Below, one piece after another: positions 23,553-35,000 of a stretch of DNA of 64,000 bases (within the stretch, counting starts at the first letter, position 1; each line of letters begins with the position of its first letter). The translations under genes and the position numbers were made by a program. This DNA is from Pseudomicrostroma phylloplanum (taxonomy: Eukaryota > Basidiomycota > Exobasidiomycetes > Microstromatales): positions 372,001 to 436,000 of the forward strand of contig BCHS01000016.1 in assembly GCA_039545275.1 (NCBI GenBank), given 5' to 3'. The notes below the pieces were generated by a model that had not been told where the DNA came from, did not search any database, and worked only from the letters and a program-made list of their open reading frames with translations.

Positions 23553-24470
23553 TTACATGACCACACACCCTCCTCCCCCTCTCCCTGCACCACTCTCTCT
23601 ATCCACCCTCTCCTGCTGTTCCTCCCTCAATTGTGCCACCAGTCTCTCCACTCCAGCCAGATCAGTGACGGCTCTCCCGCTGTCCCAGTCCACGACGAGG
23701 AGCTCGCTGTCCTTCAGACGGGAGACGAGGGAAGAGTCGTCTAGTTGGGACCACTGCTGCTGAGACTGGGGTGCGATTTCTTGCGCTGGTGCCTCGGGTT
23801 GGAGTTGAGATGGGCTCGAGGAGGGATCAGAAGAAGAGGAAGAGGAAGGATTGCTAGACTGGTAGGCCCGTACTCTGGTGCGCATCTCCCCCCTCGAGAG
23901 ACGCGAAGGGTCCGAGCTGGCCGCTGCGGCTGGTGGCGGGGCGCGACGAGGAGTGGTAGGGACGTCTTGCTGCGTCTGCGCCTGCGTCTGCTTGACGTTT
24001 GCTTTCCCCAGTCCAAGCCCAAGCCCCAGCCCAAGCCCTAGTCCAGATATCGATTCCTCCTCCGCCCCACCCCCAGCTTGCTTCAGATACCCAAGGATAG
24101 TCTGCACCTGCCCCGGCGTCGGTGGCTCTTTGGCCCTCTCCTTTACCTCGAGCTCCACCTCTAGTCCATGCGCCGAGGAGGATGCTTCGCGTAGGAACTC
24201 TTGCCCGGGGGATTCATGAAAGTGGGCTGCGCTGCTGCTGCTGCCTTCATGGTCGGAGGAGGGAGAAGGAGTGGGGTCTCCACTGCGTTGGGCGCGCCTG
24301 AGGAGGGCGAGTGCGCGAAGAGAGGTGGGCGAGGAGGGGTTGTGGCTGTGTGGTGGTGCAAGGAAGAGGTTGTGAGTCAGTGGCGGTGGTGATGGCTGCT
24401 CCTCGTCGATGGGTCTGTGTACTCACTAGAGTGTGATGAGGGGAGCCGTCTTGTGGAACCGAAGGCTCAT
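23553..24470 (-). CDS. DUF1687/Fmp46-like thioredoxin-fold protein
   Basis: Two exons (24470-24427 and 24345-23553) give 278 residues. The short first exon (MSLRFHKTAPLITL) splices into YHNPSSPTSLRALALLRRAQ, which matches the LFHNPSSPTS start of DUF1687 proteins such as yeast Fmp46, a mitochondrial putative redox protein. PPTPGQVQTILGYL and LLVVDWDSGRAVTDLAGVE match the two other conserved parts of that family. A Gly-Leu dipeptide run lies near 24,005-24,045, and a Ser/Gln-rich insert makes the protein longer than usual. The last four residues, CVVM after a glycine run, fit a CaaX prenylation box, which would be odd for a mitochondrial protein. The enzymatic activity of the family is not known. 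Confidence 0.7.
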
Positions 24471-24973
24471 GGTGTGTCTTGATAGTGAGTACTGGTATTA
24501 GGTGAGCTTGGTGCTGCTAATGGTGGTGGCGGTAGTGGTGCCCTTGGTAGTCCACTTTCCCAGCCCTTGGTCTTGTGCGTCTGTTTCCGTTTCTCCACAT
24601 CATCAGCCTTGCAACGCTTTTCCCTCCGCTGCTCCGCCTCGGCTGTGCCTCTTTGCCCTGATTGGCGGGAGATGCGGGGTGGGAAAACAAGAGGGGCAGG
24701 CGACGCGGCGCAGGACACGCAGAACATCCGCTTCCGTCGATGGATGGATGCAATCAATCACAATTCAGATCTTGCATCCACTCCATCCATCCATCCACTC
24801 ACAACCAGTAGCCTGGATACCATATTCACTTCGCAGCTACACATCACAGTCGCGTAACATCCATCACCTCGACGTGTCACACGTCGCCATCGCCCACTCT
24901 ACTCCTTTAGCACCCTCCGCCCACACGCCCTCGACGCGTCTTGCTTTTTTGACCCCCCAACCCACCATCAACC
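24471..24973. promoter_or_regulatory. Divergent promoter region, Fmp46-like / SAP protein
   Basis: This stretch of about 500 bp lies between divergent starts. It contains short CATCCATCCATCCA and GATGGATGGATG tracts at about 24,735-24,800 and a pyrimidine-rich leader before 24,974. No gene is supported. Confidence 0.5.
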
Positions 24974-26238
24974 ATGTCCACCACCTCCACCCCCTTCAAG
25001 GGCGCCCTCAAGGGAAAGCGCAAGACCGACCTCTCCGAGATCGCCGCCGCACTCGGCATATCCGTACACGCCAAGCGAGACGAACTCGAAGACGACATCA
25101 AGAAGCACCTCGTCGCCAACAGGAGCAAACTCGAGAATGATGGCAGATTCGAGGGACTCTACAACTCCCTCGACCGTGGTGAGAGGAAGGCTGGCAAGTC
25201 CTACGAAGGGTGAGCACCGCAAAGTATCCACGCGCTTATGCAGTCACGCTCAGTCTGACACCCGTCTTACTCTCCCTCCCCACCCCCACCTCCAGCTCCA
25301 GCGACTCTGATGCTGGCTCACCTCACTCACCTCGCACCCCAATGAAGCACAGCCAGACCATCGTCAGCCGCGTAAACGGCGCTGCATCCGACGCCATCGC
25401 CGATGCATCTGCCCTCGGCTCCCAAGTCAAGGCTCGAGCCCAAAAGGCCGGCGAGGATCTCAACCTCTCCTCTACTATCCGCCGAGCTCAGAGGGCCACT
25501 GAGGACCTATCCCTCTCCAACACCATCGAGGGGGTACAAGTCGAGGGACAGCACGCCATCGACGAGGCCTCCCGAGCTGCTCAGACCGTGGTGCGAAGGA
25601 GCCGATCCATCAGCAAGGCCACTGAGAAGAAGGCCGTTCGTGCCCTGCACTCCACGCGCGAGTTCTTCTCCGACTCGAACAACCTCATCCGTATCTTGCT
25701 GGTGGTCGAGGCATTCATCCTCATCGCCAACATCTACCCTACGCGAAGCTACTCCTTTGGCGAGTCCAAAGCGGAGCACCTGATCAAGCACGCCTCCCTC
25801 GACGGCATCAACACTCCACGCTGGTCCCTCACCTTGCCAGACCCCTTGGGCTTCTTCAAGATCAACAAGTTCTGGCAGCCCATCATCCTCTGGACAGCCT
25901 GGACCGTGGGCATCCCTTCGCTCGCAGCCCACCTCATCACCTTCCAGAGGAGACACGAGCCATCCCCTGTCACGTTTGCCTATGTCCGTCTGGCCCTCCT
26001 CACGTTCCTCACCTCCTCCTCGTCCCTCCTCGTCGGAGGCGTCAACGGCGGTAATCTGCCCACCTCCTTCGGCGTAGCTGCCGGCCTGCCCGTAGCGCAG
26101 AAGCTGGGTCTGGTTGGCAGCTTGAGGGCGAACACGAGCTACGGATCGGTTCCCCTCGATGGCGGTGTGCAGATTCTCCTCACGGGACTCGTTGCGGCAC
26201 TCGCCACGTACGAGGCAGTCGCTACGAGGGCCAGGTAG
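24974..26238 (+). CDS. SAP-motif protein with C-terminal membrane segments
   Basis: Exons 24974-25209 and 25296-26238 give 392 residues. Residues about 18-60 (KTDLSEIAAALGISVHAKRD, LEDDIKKHL) form a helix-turn-helix pair like a SAP motif, which binds DNA or RNA in nuclear proteins. A Ser/Asp-rich patch and repeated amphipathic segments follow (EDLNLSSTIRRAQ and EDLSLSNTIEGVQ are tandem-like). The C-terminal half has about four hydrophobic segments (ILLVVEAFILIANIYP, IILWTAWTVGIPSLAAHLI, FAYVRLALLTFL, QILLTGLVAALATY). A SAP motif joined to a membrane domain suggests a nuclear-envelope or ER chromatin tether; this is inference. Similar fungal hypothetical proteins exist as far as I recall, but I know of no assigned function. 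Confidence 0.8.
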
Positions 26239-26592
26239 GGAGTAGGCCCTGCGAGGAGTGGTCTTGGGGTTGGGATTCGTTGGGGGATGGAGATTCATCT
26301 TATATCTTACGTGGGAGCGTAGATGATCCCATTGTAATTGGACCCAAGCAGAGCCGGAATCGCAGCTGGAGGAGGTGTCAAGGAAGCAGCGACGCGTCCC
26401 ACCCTCCGACACTTCCGACAAGGGACGTGCAGTCTAATTTACTTGTCGTCCATCGTCCGCCTGGCGTTGTCTTGTCCTTTGCTCTTGCTCTCGGAAAATA
26501 CATTACCTTTGATTCGAACGCTTCTTAACATTGCATGACTTGACTCCTTCCCGTACTCACTATTTCCCGACGGACTCCCCTGCTTGTCCATC
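26239..26592. other. Intergenic region, no gene seen
   Basis: This stretch of about 350 bp holds the 3' end of the SAP gene and the promoter of the next gene, which runs the same way. No motif is clear. Confidence 0.5.
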
Positions 26593-29049
26593 ATGGACAC
26601 CACTGCGGGCACTATCGACCGCCAGATCAATACCCATCAGCAGCAGCAGCAGCAGCAGCAGGAAGCACAGCATACAGGCGCTCCCATTAGCATGAGCGCC
26701 ACTACAGCTCAGGCAGCAGGAGAAGGCCTCCTGAATGCAGACGCACACGCAGGCGATGGGAGTCTCATCGTCCATCACGCTTCCTCAGCCAACGTCAACG
26801 TCAATGGAGAGCGAACCCAGCATCATCTCACCACTCGGTCCGGCAGCGCTACTGCTACTGCTGCTGGCGGCGGTGCTGGACAAGTCAAATTCGGCATTGG
26901 CAACGAAGACACGAGCATGCTTGAGCTTTTTCCTGTACTTGGGGTGAGTGCTCATAGCTCAGCGTCAGAGGGGTGCTCAGCTGATTGGGGGACTGACACT
27001 TCTTCCTTCCACCTGTTCCGCTCGCTTCACTCGCTTCGCTTCTTCTCTTCACTCGCTCCGCTCGTGTGGCGCTACGCAGGTCTCACAGGGCGGAAGGCTG
27101 AAGATCGACTGGGAGACGGAGAAGGAGGCTGGGTTGTGAGTGCACTCACCCAAAGAGATCGAGCTCGACCGATAAGTAGAGAGAAGCTGATGTGCCCACC
27201 TGTAATCGTGCTTGACAGGACGATTCGACCGGAGGAGAGCCTTTTTGATCTCGTACACAAGAGCAGGTTCGCCCTTCTGGCACCTAGATGGTATGAGCGG
27301 TACGGCGCTGAGCTTTTCTTTCCTGGGTTGTGCTCTGGACGTCACACAGTCGATTCACCGAGCTCGTCATGGGCGGGAAGAGCATTGCGGCTGCGCTGGG
27401 AGTGTTGCACAGTGGGACTCGCTTGCTTGACTCGTGAGTGTCTAGCGAGCAGGGCGACGTGGGGAGCGCATATATGCTGCTGAACCTCTTCCACTGGATG
27501 TCTATCTCGCCTTTGGGTTCAACAGAGAGAACGCAGCTCGTCGCTCCATGTCGCCCCTGGAGTCGAAGATGTACGAAGCATGGAAGAACGGGGCTACGCT
27601 GCCCAGTCTAGCGAGTCTTGGCCCCTCAGCAAGTTCAAGTACCACGGCAACTCATCGCGACAGACTTTCTCAACGTCTCGCGCCAGATCAGACGCAGCGA
27701 GCTTCGGCTCTCAGCCAGCTCTACAAGCTCACCGGCCCCTCCAGCGTTACCAGTGAGCAGCTCCAGGCCTTCGAAAGGCAGTACCCGCAGCTGCTGCCCC
27801 TCGTCAGCGCTCGATGCAAGGTCCTGTCGGTGGACGATGATGCAGGGCTGCTGCGCAGTGATCGCGTGAATGCTGAATGTTTGGCGTTGAGGAAGACGAT
27901 TAATATGATGGATGGCGCGGTGAGTCGAGCGCTGTCTGTCCCCTGAGGTAGGCTTCTTCTTTCGACAACAATGGCTTACACAGCCTTTGCACTTGCAGCT
28001 TAACGACATCGTGGCAATGATCGCAAACGCAGTACAGACGGTAGGTAGACCCTCTCAGCAGGAGTGCGCAGCTCGAGTTCGATGCTGACATTCACAGTGG
28101 CAACTCTTTGCTCATCATTTGCAAGGTCAACGAGACCAGCGAGCTTCTCAGGGCCAGACTGGAAGGCCTCACTCTGGGCACGGCACCATGCGAAACGTCT
28201 CATGCTTACAACACTCAGCCATGGATTGATGCTAGCGACCTTCATCTTTCGACTGCGAGCGTTGAAGACCAGCGAGACGCCAATAATTCTGCAGACAATG
28301 GGGTCCTTCACGTCAACAACGACCCAAATGATGATCACATGGCAGATGACGAACACCATCTCGACGAGCACCACACATTGGACACTGCACACGAGCGCGG
28401 CGGGGAGAGCATCATCGATGACGACGACGCCATGTCCGAGGACGGCGCTCAAAACGCAGACCAAGACGCAGCAGAGGATCATGCGCGAAGTTTTTCTCCT
28501 GCAGCACAGAACGGGTCGTCTGACTGTAACGAAGGTGACAACGACGAGACCAGAGAGATGCATGGCACTTCACGCTGCGGTGAAACGCAGGGCCATCCTG
28601 CGAGCGAGGCCTCCGACACGGAGCGCGTCGAGAGACTCCTCAGCGATCCCCCCGAGGCGTCTGTACAGGTAAGGGACTTCGCTGCCAATGTGCAAGCAGA
28701 CTTAAACGTTATCTCTGCAGCTACGCAAGGCGACGAAGAAGCGCAATGCGAACCCCTTATCGAGATCCCCCGTCGACCAGAGACGAACAGCGTGACTGGC
28801 TTCATGAGTCTGGGCAAGAAACCCACTTTCGCTCTTCTGCCGCAAATGGCCCACGAGGAAGCTTCTTCTCCTCCACGAGGACCAGATGGCGAGCTGGATG
28901 CCACTGAGAAAGCTCAGAGTGGCGCTGCAGGCGGAGGAAGTGGTGGAGAAGGCGGCGGCGGCAGCGGCGGCAAGTCTCTCCCCTTCGCTCCTGCGGGGAG
29001 TAGCGGTAGAGGCTCGACTCCCTTTGTCATCGCAGGACGTAAGGAGTAA
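26593..29049 (+). CDS. Multi-exon protein, unrecognised
   Basis: Seven exons can be joined in frame: 26593-26943, 27080-27135, 27219-27290, 27350-27433, 27526-27919, 27999-28040 and 28072-29049. They give 658 residues. The N-terminus has a Gln run (26,639-26,661). The exon-linked core contains MLELFPVLG, GGRLKIDWETEKEAGL, RPEESLFDLVHKSRF, ELVMGGKSIAAALGVLHSGT, SPLESKMYEAW and LNDIVAMIANAVQT. The C-terminal 300 residues are acidic and disordered, with a Gly/Ser-rich stretch and a final TPFVIAGRKE. The intron at 28041-28071 would be only 31 nt, much shorter than its neighbours, but it is the option that keeps the large last exon in frame. I do not recognise the family. Confidence 0.6.
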
Positions 29050-29196
29050 GACGGAGAGTTGCGAATACACTTCATGTGGTCCTTTCCATTCGATTCGATT
29101 CGAATGAGGTAATGAACCAAATGTCCGAATCTCCAGCTACGACTGGTATCACGGTGAAATCTCCCCTCTTCCCCTCTGGTTGCACCCTCGTCCCAC

Positions 29197-31566
29197 CTAC
29201 TTCCCCTTCTCATCAATCACCACCAATCCCCTCGGCACTCCATTCTCCCTCTCCAACTTCTCCAACAACCCCTTTCTCAAATCACCCTGTACAAGCACCT
29301 CCTTCAACCCCCCCTCACCCTTCTTCCCCACAGGCGCCCCAGCCAGTGGACCCACACTAGTGCTAGTCCCAAACTGACGCATCACCTCTCCTGCGAACCG
29401 ATCGGGGTTTATATAGGCGGACTCGAGGTTGCTGAGCAGGGAGACGAGCTTGTTGCCTTGGCGTTTGCGGATCTTGATTGTTATCACTCCACGAGAGGGG
29501 GAAGACGAGCTGGAAGACCCTGAAGAGGGAGAAGGAGAAGGAGAAGGGGCAAGGGTGGGTGGAGCTCCCTTGACTAGCTTGCCTAGGTGTTCACCAGGCG
29601 CGAGCTTGAGGGAGGAGATGTCTGTCTCTGAAGAGGATAGACGCTCGATATTCCCTGCGGTGAGGCGCGAGATACGATGCCATGACACGGTGCACTTCTC
29701 GATGAAAAGACGGTGTAGCTCCTCCCTTTTGCGTGGCGGCGGCTGTGTCTGTCCTTGCGCCCGGGGGGCGATACCTCTGCCTGTGGCCGACTGGCCCGCA
29801 CGCGCCGAAGAAGCGTTCAGGAGCTCCAGATGCCCACACAAAGCCTCGTCCGGCAGCACCATTGCCTGATTCTTGGGCAGTGGCGAGACGTGAGCGCTCA
29901 TGTACTCTGTGAACTTCTTGCGCACCGTCAGTGGAGCGTGCAAGTCTTGTGCTCCGTTTCCTGCGGAGAGGCCGAGGCCGAGGCCCAGCTCTTCGAAGAG
30001 GGCTTTGCCGGCGGAGGAGGCGCTGAGGAAGTGCTCTACGTGGAGGGACGTGCCGGGTGTAGAGGAGGGGGAGGCGCCCGAGGAGTTTTCGCTCGTAGCA
30101 GTGGCCGCAATGGCTGGAGTGCCACCATCGCCTTCAGCATCCTGCATCGCCTGCCACTCCGCCCAGGTCTGGAACGGCGTGAGGTCCTGCACGTCCTGAT
30201 GTGCCGCGACGACCTCCACGATGTTCGTCTCCCCTCTACTCTCTTTAGTCCTGATCAGCCCCCGCTCCTTCTCCATCACCTTCAACCACTTGCCGAACTT
30301 CTTTGCCGAGCTGCGACCCACTACCACCTGATCCGCATTGAGCTGGCGCTCCTCCTCCTCGGTATCGTCAAGACCGGGGAGCGTGCTACTCCCGCTGCTC
30401 CCGCCAAAGGACCCCGGTGGGCCTTTGGTCTTGCTCTTCTTTGCTCGTTTGCCCTTGGCGGGGCGCGGAGGCCAGTGACTGGGTCGATGCGGTAGGACGT
30501 GCGAGGAGTAGAAGGCCGAGGCGGATATGGGGAAGAGGGCCGAGTCTTGCGAGATGGCCGTGTCTTGGATCGCAGAGAGGAGGGCGATGTGCAGGATGGC
30601 GTCGATTTCGGAGGTGGTGAAGCTGGTCGCTGGTGGGTCTGCTGGTGCAATACCGGCCTGATCGCTTGTGTCTTGTTGAGCCGGTACTTCTTGATCGTTG
30701 ATATTTGCCTCTGCCATGGCTGCAGTGAGCGTCTCTTCCCGTTCCTCCTGTCCATCTCCCTTGATATCCCCCTGGGTACTGTTCAGCAGCTGCACACTCT
30801 CAGGCAACTCGCCCATCCCCTCCTCTCTCCCAAGACTCCAGAGTCCATCCTTGTAAGCATGCAGCACCACAGCCGCTTTACCCTTCCCTCCCTGCTCCCT
30901 TAAGCTGACCACCTCGCGCATGTCCATCTCCAGCCTAGCCAGCACCTGTGGCACAGTTCCCGGGTACGCAACAATGGCCACCAGTGCGTTCCTCGGCGGG
31001 AGGTCAGGGTGCGTAGAGGTGGTAGCGTAGGTGTTTGGCGGTGGGATGAGCCCGGGAACCATTAGCGCCGAGCCGCCTAAGAGGGCGGGGTCGATGACTT
31101 GCTGCCAGGTGGGGAGGACGGGCAGGAGGTTCGGCACGAGCCAGAGGGTGTACATCGTTGGGAGCACCTCGTGGAGCGGCGAAGACTTTGCTGCTACTGC
31201 TGCTGCTGCTGAGGCTGAACTTTTGCCGTTCTTACCACTGCTGCTCCCATTCCCACTGCCGCTGCTACCCCCGTTCCCACTCTTTTTCCCCGCACTCATC
31301 CACGCGCCATTCTCCCCTCCAGCCTCAAACCAAAGTGCCCTCCCCCCTATAGAGCCCACATCGGGCTCCGAGTATATGCTCACCTTCACCCCCGTAGAAG
31401 TAAGAGCATTGCACTGTTTTGTTCCCTCGGGAAGGAGGCGGGCTAAGAGGTCGGGAGGGGCGTGTTGGAGGATGGGGTAGAGGGAGAGGAGGTGAGAGAG
31501 GAGGTGACGCCGTGTGGAGGAGCGGAGAGGCGTTGAGGGCTTGGCTTGTGGGGGGCGCTTGAACAT
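29197..31566 (-). CDS. Translation initiation factor eIF2D (Tma64/ligatin-like)
   Basis: eIF2D delivers initiator tRNA independently of GTP and helps recycle 40S subunits. The ATG at 31566 (MFKRPPQAKP) gives 789 residues; the open frame upstream has no better ATG. The N-terminal domain is followed by a PUA-like part (LWLVPNLLPVLPTW near residue 140, LGGSALMVPGLIPP near 170). The middle holds a SWIB-like region (LNASSARAGQ, HRLFIEKCTVSWH). The C-terminus is a SUI1/eIF1 domain (ITIKIRKRQGNKLVSLLSNL, then KEVLVQGDLRKGLLEKL). Ser/Gly-rich inserts make it longer than human eIF2D (584). It ends 146 bp from the preceding convergent gene. Confidence 0.88.
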   Translation of the reverse strand: MFKRPPQAKPSTPLRSSTRRHLLSHLLSLYPILQHAPPDLLARLLPEGTKQCNALTSTGVKVSIYSEPDVGSIGGRALWFEAGGENGAWMSAGKKSGNGGSSGSGNGSSSGKNGKSSASAAAAVAAKSSPLHEVLPTMYTLWLVPNLLPVLPTWQQVIDPALLGGSALMVPGLIPPPNTYATTSTHPDLPPRNALVAIVAYPGTVPQVLARLEMDMREVVSLREQGGKGKAAVVLHAYKDGLWSLGREEGMGELPESVQLLNSTQGDIKGDGQEEREETLTAAMAEANINDQEVPAQQDTSDQAGIAPADPPATSFTTSEIDAILHIALLSAIQDTAISQDSALFPISASAFYSSHVLPHRPSHWPPRPAKGKRAKKSKTKGPPGSFGGSSGSSTLPGLDDTEEEERQLNADQVVVGRSSAKKFGKWLKVMEKERGLIRTKESRGETNIVEVVAAHQDVQDLTPFQTWAEWQAMQDAEGDGGTPAIAATATSENSSGASPSSTPGTSLHVEHFLSASSAGKALFEELGLGLGLSAGNGAQDLHAPLTVRKKFTEYMSAHVSPLPKNQAMVLPDEALCGHLELLNASSARAGQSATGRGIAPRAQGQTQPPPRKREELHRLFIEKCTVSWHRISRLTAGNIERLSSSETDISSLKLAPGEHLGKLVKGAPPTLAPSPSPSPSSGSSSSSSPSRGVITIKIRKRQGNKLVSLLSNLESAYINPDRFAGEVMRQFGTSTSVGPLAGAPVGKKGEGGLKEVLVQGDLRKGLLEKLERENGVPRGLVVIDEKGK

Positions 31567-32012
31567 TGCCGGGGCACGTCCGAGGGAGTCAGGTAGACGT
31601 TGAGAGAGATCACTGCGGCGATGATCGGGGGAAGGGAGAGGTATGAAGTGTGTGTCGAGTCGGAAGTGAGAAACGCAAATAGGAAGAAGTGATGCATGGA
31701 TGCTCGCTCCACCTGGCCCGTGCGACGCAAGCCGAAAAAAGGAATCAAGGCGCCGCGGAGGAGGTGCTTGTGCTTCTACAGAGAAGCATGGCAAGACGGC
31801 AAGGGCAAGCATGTACTTACGAACAACCGCAAACATGGACTGTACAGGAGTCACGTAGATGGCGACAGTCACACGAGCCTCAGAGTTGTTCCATCATCAG
31901 CAATCAATGTATTTTTGTTGTGCTGCGATCTATCTATCACAATTCCGCCCTTCCGCTCGCTCACACAATCCACTCCCCTCTCTCACAGCCTCTCTCTCCT
32001 CCCCTTTTTCTC
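31567..32012. other. Intergenic region upstream of eIF2D
   Basis: This region lies between the eIF2D start and the EMC1 stop, both on the minus strand. A frame in line with eIF2D continues to 31872 without a convincing ATG and is probably 5' leader. No separate gene is seen. Confidence 0.5.
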
Positions 32013-35000
32013 TCAGATCCACCTCGCCCTTAGTGCCTTCCCCTTCAGCAACGGCCTACTAATCAAGATCCCCAACGCCAGAATCCCCGTCGTCCCCACC
32101 AGCTGCATCTTATTGAAAGTCGGACTCAATCGATCAAAGTCCATCCCTGCCGTGCTGAATTTAGTCAAGAAGAAGTCCGTCGAGCCCACTAGCGCCACGA
32201 GTGTGGTCGATTCGAGCTTGGTACGACGTGAGATGAGTTTGGGAGAGGGGGAAGGGTGAGAGAAGGGGGGAGAGAGGATGTTGATGCCGTGGGTGAGGGT
32301 GCGCTTCTCGTCGGCTAGCAGCAGAGGGTCATAGGGCGGGAGAAGACTGTCCGCCTGCGTCCTGTCCTGCTTGCCTCCAGCAAGGGCAGGAGAGCCCTTG
32401 GGGTAGGGTCTCCTGGGGTCGAGGAGCTTCCGAGCCAGAGCGTGCACCTCGCCATTGCCGCTCAGGACGAGCAGGGCTCGATCAGCAGCATTGTACAGCG
32501 TCTCTGTGAAGCCCAGACTCTTGATGCCCTCCCAGTCCGAAGGACCGCTGAAGATCTTCGAAAAGGTCCGCACCTGCTTTGACCTGGTAGTCGTCGCCTT
32601 TCCTCGTGCCTTTGCGTCCTTCGAGTTGATATCGGCTCGACGCGTGAGCGACTTCAAGAACCAGTTGGAAAGGGAGCGATCCAGGTCCGCCTCAAAGTCG
32701 TAGTACTCGACGCTGAAGATGCGACTGCCGATGCCTTCTTCCTCGTTGCGGACAGTGTACCCGAGGGTGAGCCAGTTCTCGACGTAGGCCACGTGTGCGC
32801 CTTGGCTGATGTCGATCTGCCCAGCATTCGGAGCAGAGAGCGACGAGAGGACGTTACCAGTGATCTGATCAACCAGGTGGACGGTAAGCTTGTTCTCCAC
32901 ATCCGAGTAGGCCACTACGACGACTACATCGGGATCTAGAAGCTTGGGCAGCTTGGAGAGGAACCAGTCGTTAATGGACCGGCCGAGCGAAGCGATGGGG
33001 GCGTCGGTCAAGCTAGAGCTTTGATGCATTGAGATGATCTTCTCCCCTGCCGGAAGAGAGTACGACCAAGCCTCCACGAGCTTCGACGCACTCGCAGGCG
33101 TCGTCGTGTACCCAGTCAAGCTCTTCTTGTCATCGCTGACCTCGGTAAAGCGGAAAGCACCCTCGGACGCCACAGCTTGAGTAGCCTCTGAAGCGCGAGG
33201 CCAGAAGAGTACCCGCTTGTCCGATGTGAAGACTACTACGATGCTTTGTTCCGGCAGCTTCCTCACTTCTGCGACACCGCCGAGAGTGAGAGGCTTGCCA
33301 GTCATTGCGCCGTCCACGAACTCTCCCGTGATGGGGTTGAGTTCCCATACCAAAGTGGCCTTGGGGGCTCCTGGTTCAGTGACCTCGGCGACGATGTACA
33401 TCAATGGATCCTGATGGGACCCCCCTGGACCGGCCTGAGCCTCCCGGACGACGCCCATATACTTGACGTCCACAATGGGGCTCGCGTCGCCCTCGCCTTG
33501 ACCAAACCCGGCAAGGGATGACTCCCAAACGTGCTGCACCTTCATACCGGTGTCTTGAGCATAGAGCTTACCCTTGGCAGTAGCGGAGATCATGAGCTGC
33601 CTCACACCCCACTTGTCAGAGTAGTATGGTGTGACAGTCGTGCTGTTCAGAGTGCGCGGAGCCACCGAGTCGACGGCTGGCGCCTCTTCTTCCTCGGGCA
33701 CAGTCTTCTTCGTCTTCTTGCCACCTTTGGTCCTCTCCTCTTTCAGCTCACGATGTCGCTGAGCTCCTGCCTTCTTGGGGGCTGGCTTGATATCGTGGGC
33801 AGGCTCACCGGCGATGACAGGGGGCAGAGGTAGGTCATCGTACGCGCGGGAAGCAGCTTGGCCAGCACTGAGGCCGCCTCGGGAAGTAGCGGTAGACATG
33901 ATGCCTTCCAGCGTGGCCTTGACGGCCAGCGGGAAGTCTGCAAGAGCCGTGACGTGACGACTGATTCGACCGATCGGTCCCTCCCTCTGTAGAAGTCGCA
34001 AGGCATCATCCGAGGTCACGTTTGCCCCAGAGGCGCGCGAGCGTCGAGGCAGGTCGACAAAGGCCACATGGCTGGTTTCAATGAGACCCTCTTCGTTGAT
34101 CCACTGGTGACGATCCTCTTGGATCATCTGGAAGGATCCACTGGAGGTGACGAAAGCACTTCGAGTGAGTAGGGCGTAGCCGGAGACCTGGTTCGCCTCG
34201 AATGGAGCAGCGAGGACATCTCCATGCTTGTCGTGATCCCACCTGAAGGAGAATCCAGTGACTTGACCGCTGCCATCGTATGCGTCGGTCCAGTAGTTGT
34301 GGAAGTTGAGCAAGTGTTGACTTCGCTGGAAGAAGACTCGGTTGATGTAACCAGCGCCAGTATGAGCATTGATGTGGCCAGAGTAGATTGCGTCTGGGGA
34401 GCTGTCATCGAACTCCCAAGTGCTAGTGAGAGCTCGGCCCGCGACGCCCTTGTCACCCGGGCGGAGACGGATGACTTCTGCCTTTGAATCCTTGCGGACA
34501 GCAATGGCGAATCCTCGGTCAGGAAGGGCAACGTCCCGCAACTCGGTGAAAGGAGAGTCATCTGAGCGTGAGCGCAAAATCTGGGGTGATACCTTCTTGG
34601 GCTTGAAGGTCGCCGTCTTTTCTAGAGGCGGCAGAGCGAGAGCTAGGGAGCGAACGGAGCCATCACTCTGCAGCCAGACGACGTGGGGCTCGGGAGGCGA
34701 GGTGTTGCCTTCGGATGCCGCAAAGGGAGGGTTGAGAGAGAGTGCGATCACGTCGGCTGCTCCGCGCTCTCGGGAGATGGAGACATCGGGGAGGTCCGTC
34801 TGGTAGAGGAGGCTACCGCTGTGGGCTGACAATACTTGATGTTGCAGCCCAAAGGTAGCGTCCTTTCCGGGTACAAGCGAGAGCACGTGGACGTAAAGAT
34901 TGGAGGTAGCGAGGATTCGAATGGAAGGCGAGGAAGCGCTGCGAGGATGAGAGTACCGAGCAGCAGTGTCAGTGAGAGCTGCTATCATTCTTGTGGCCGT

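Noticed and set aside
25507..26421. Minus-strand open frame of 304 codons
   Set aside because: It is antisense to the SAP-motif membrane protein, has no recognisable motif, and its composition is that of a shadow frame.
31567..31872. N-terminal extension of eIF2D to 31872
   Set aside because: It has no convincing ATG start and no similarity to eIF2D; MFKRPP at 31566 is a better start.
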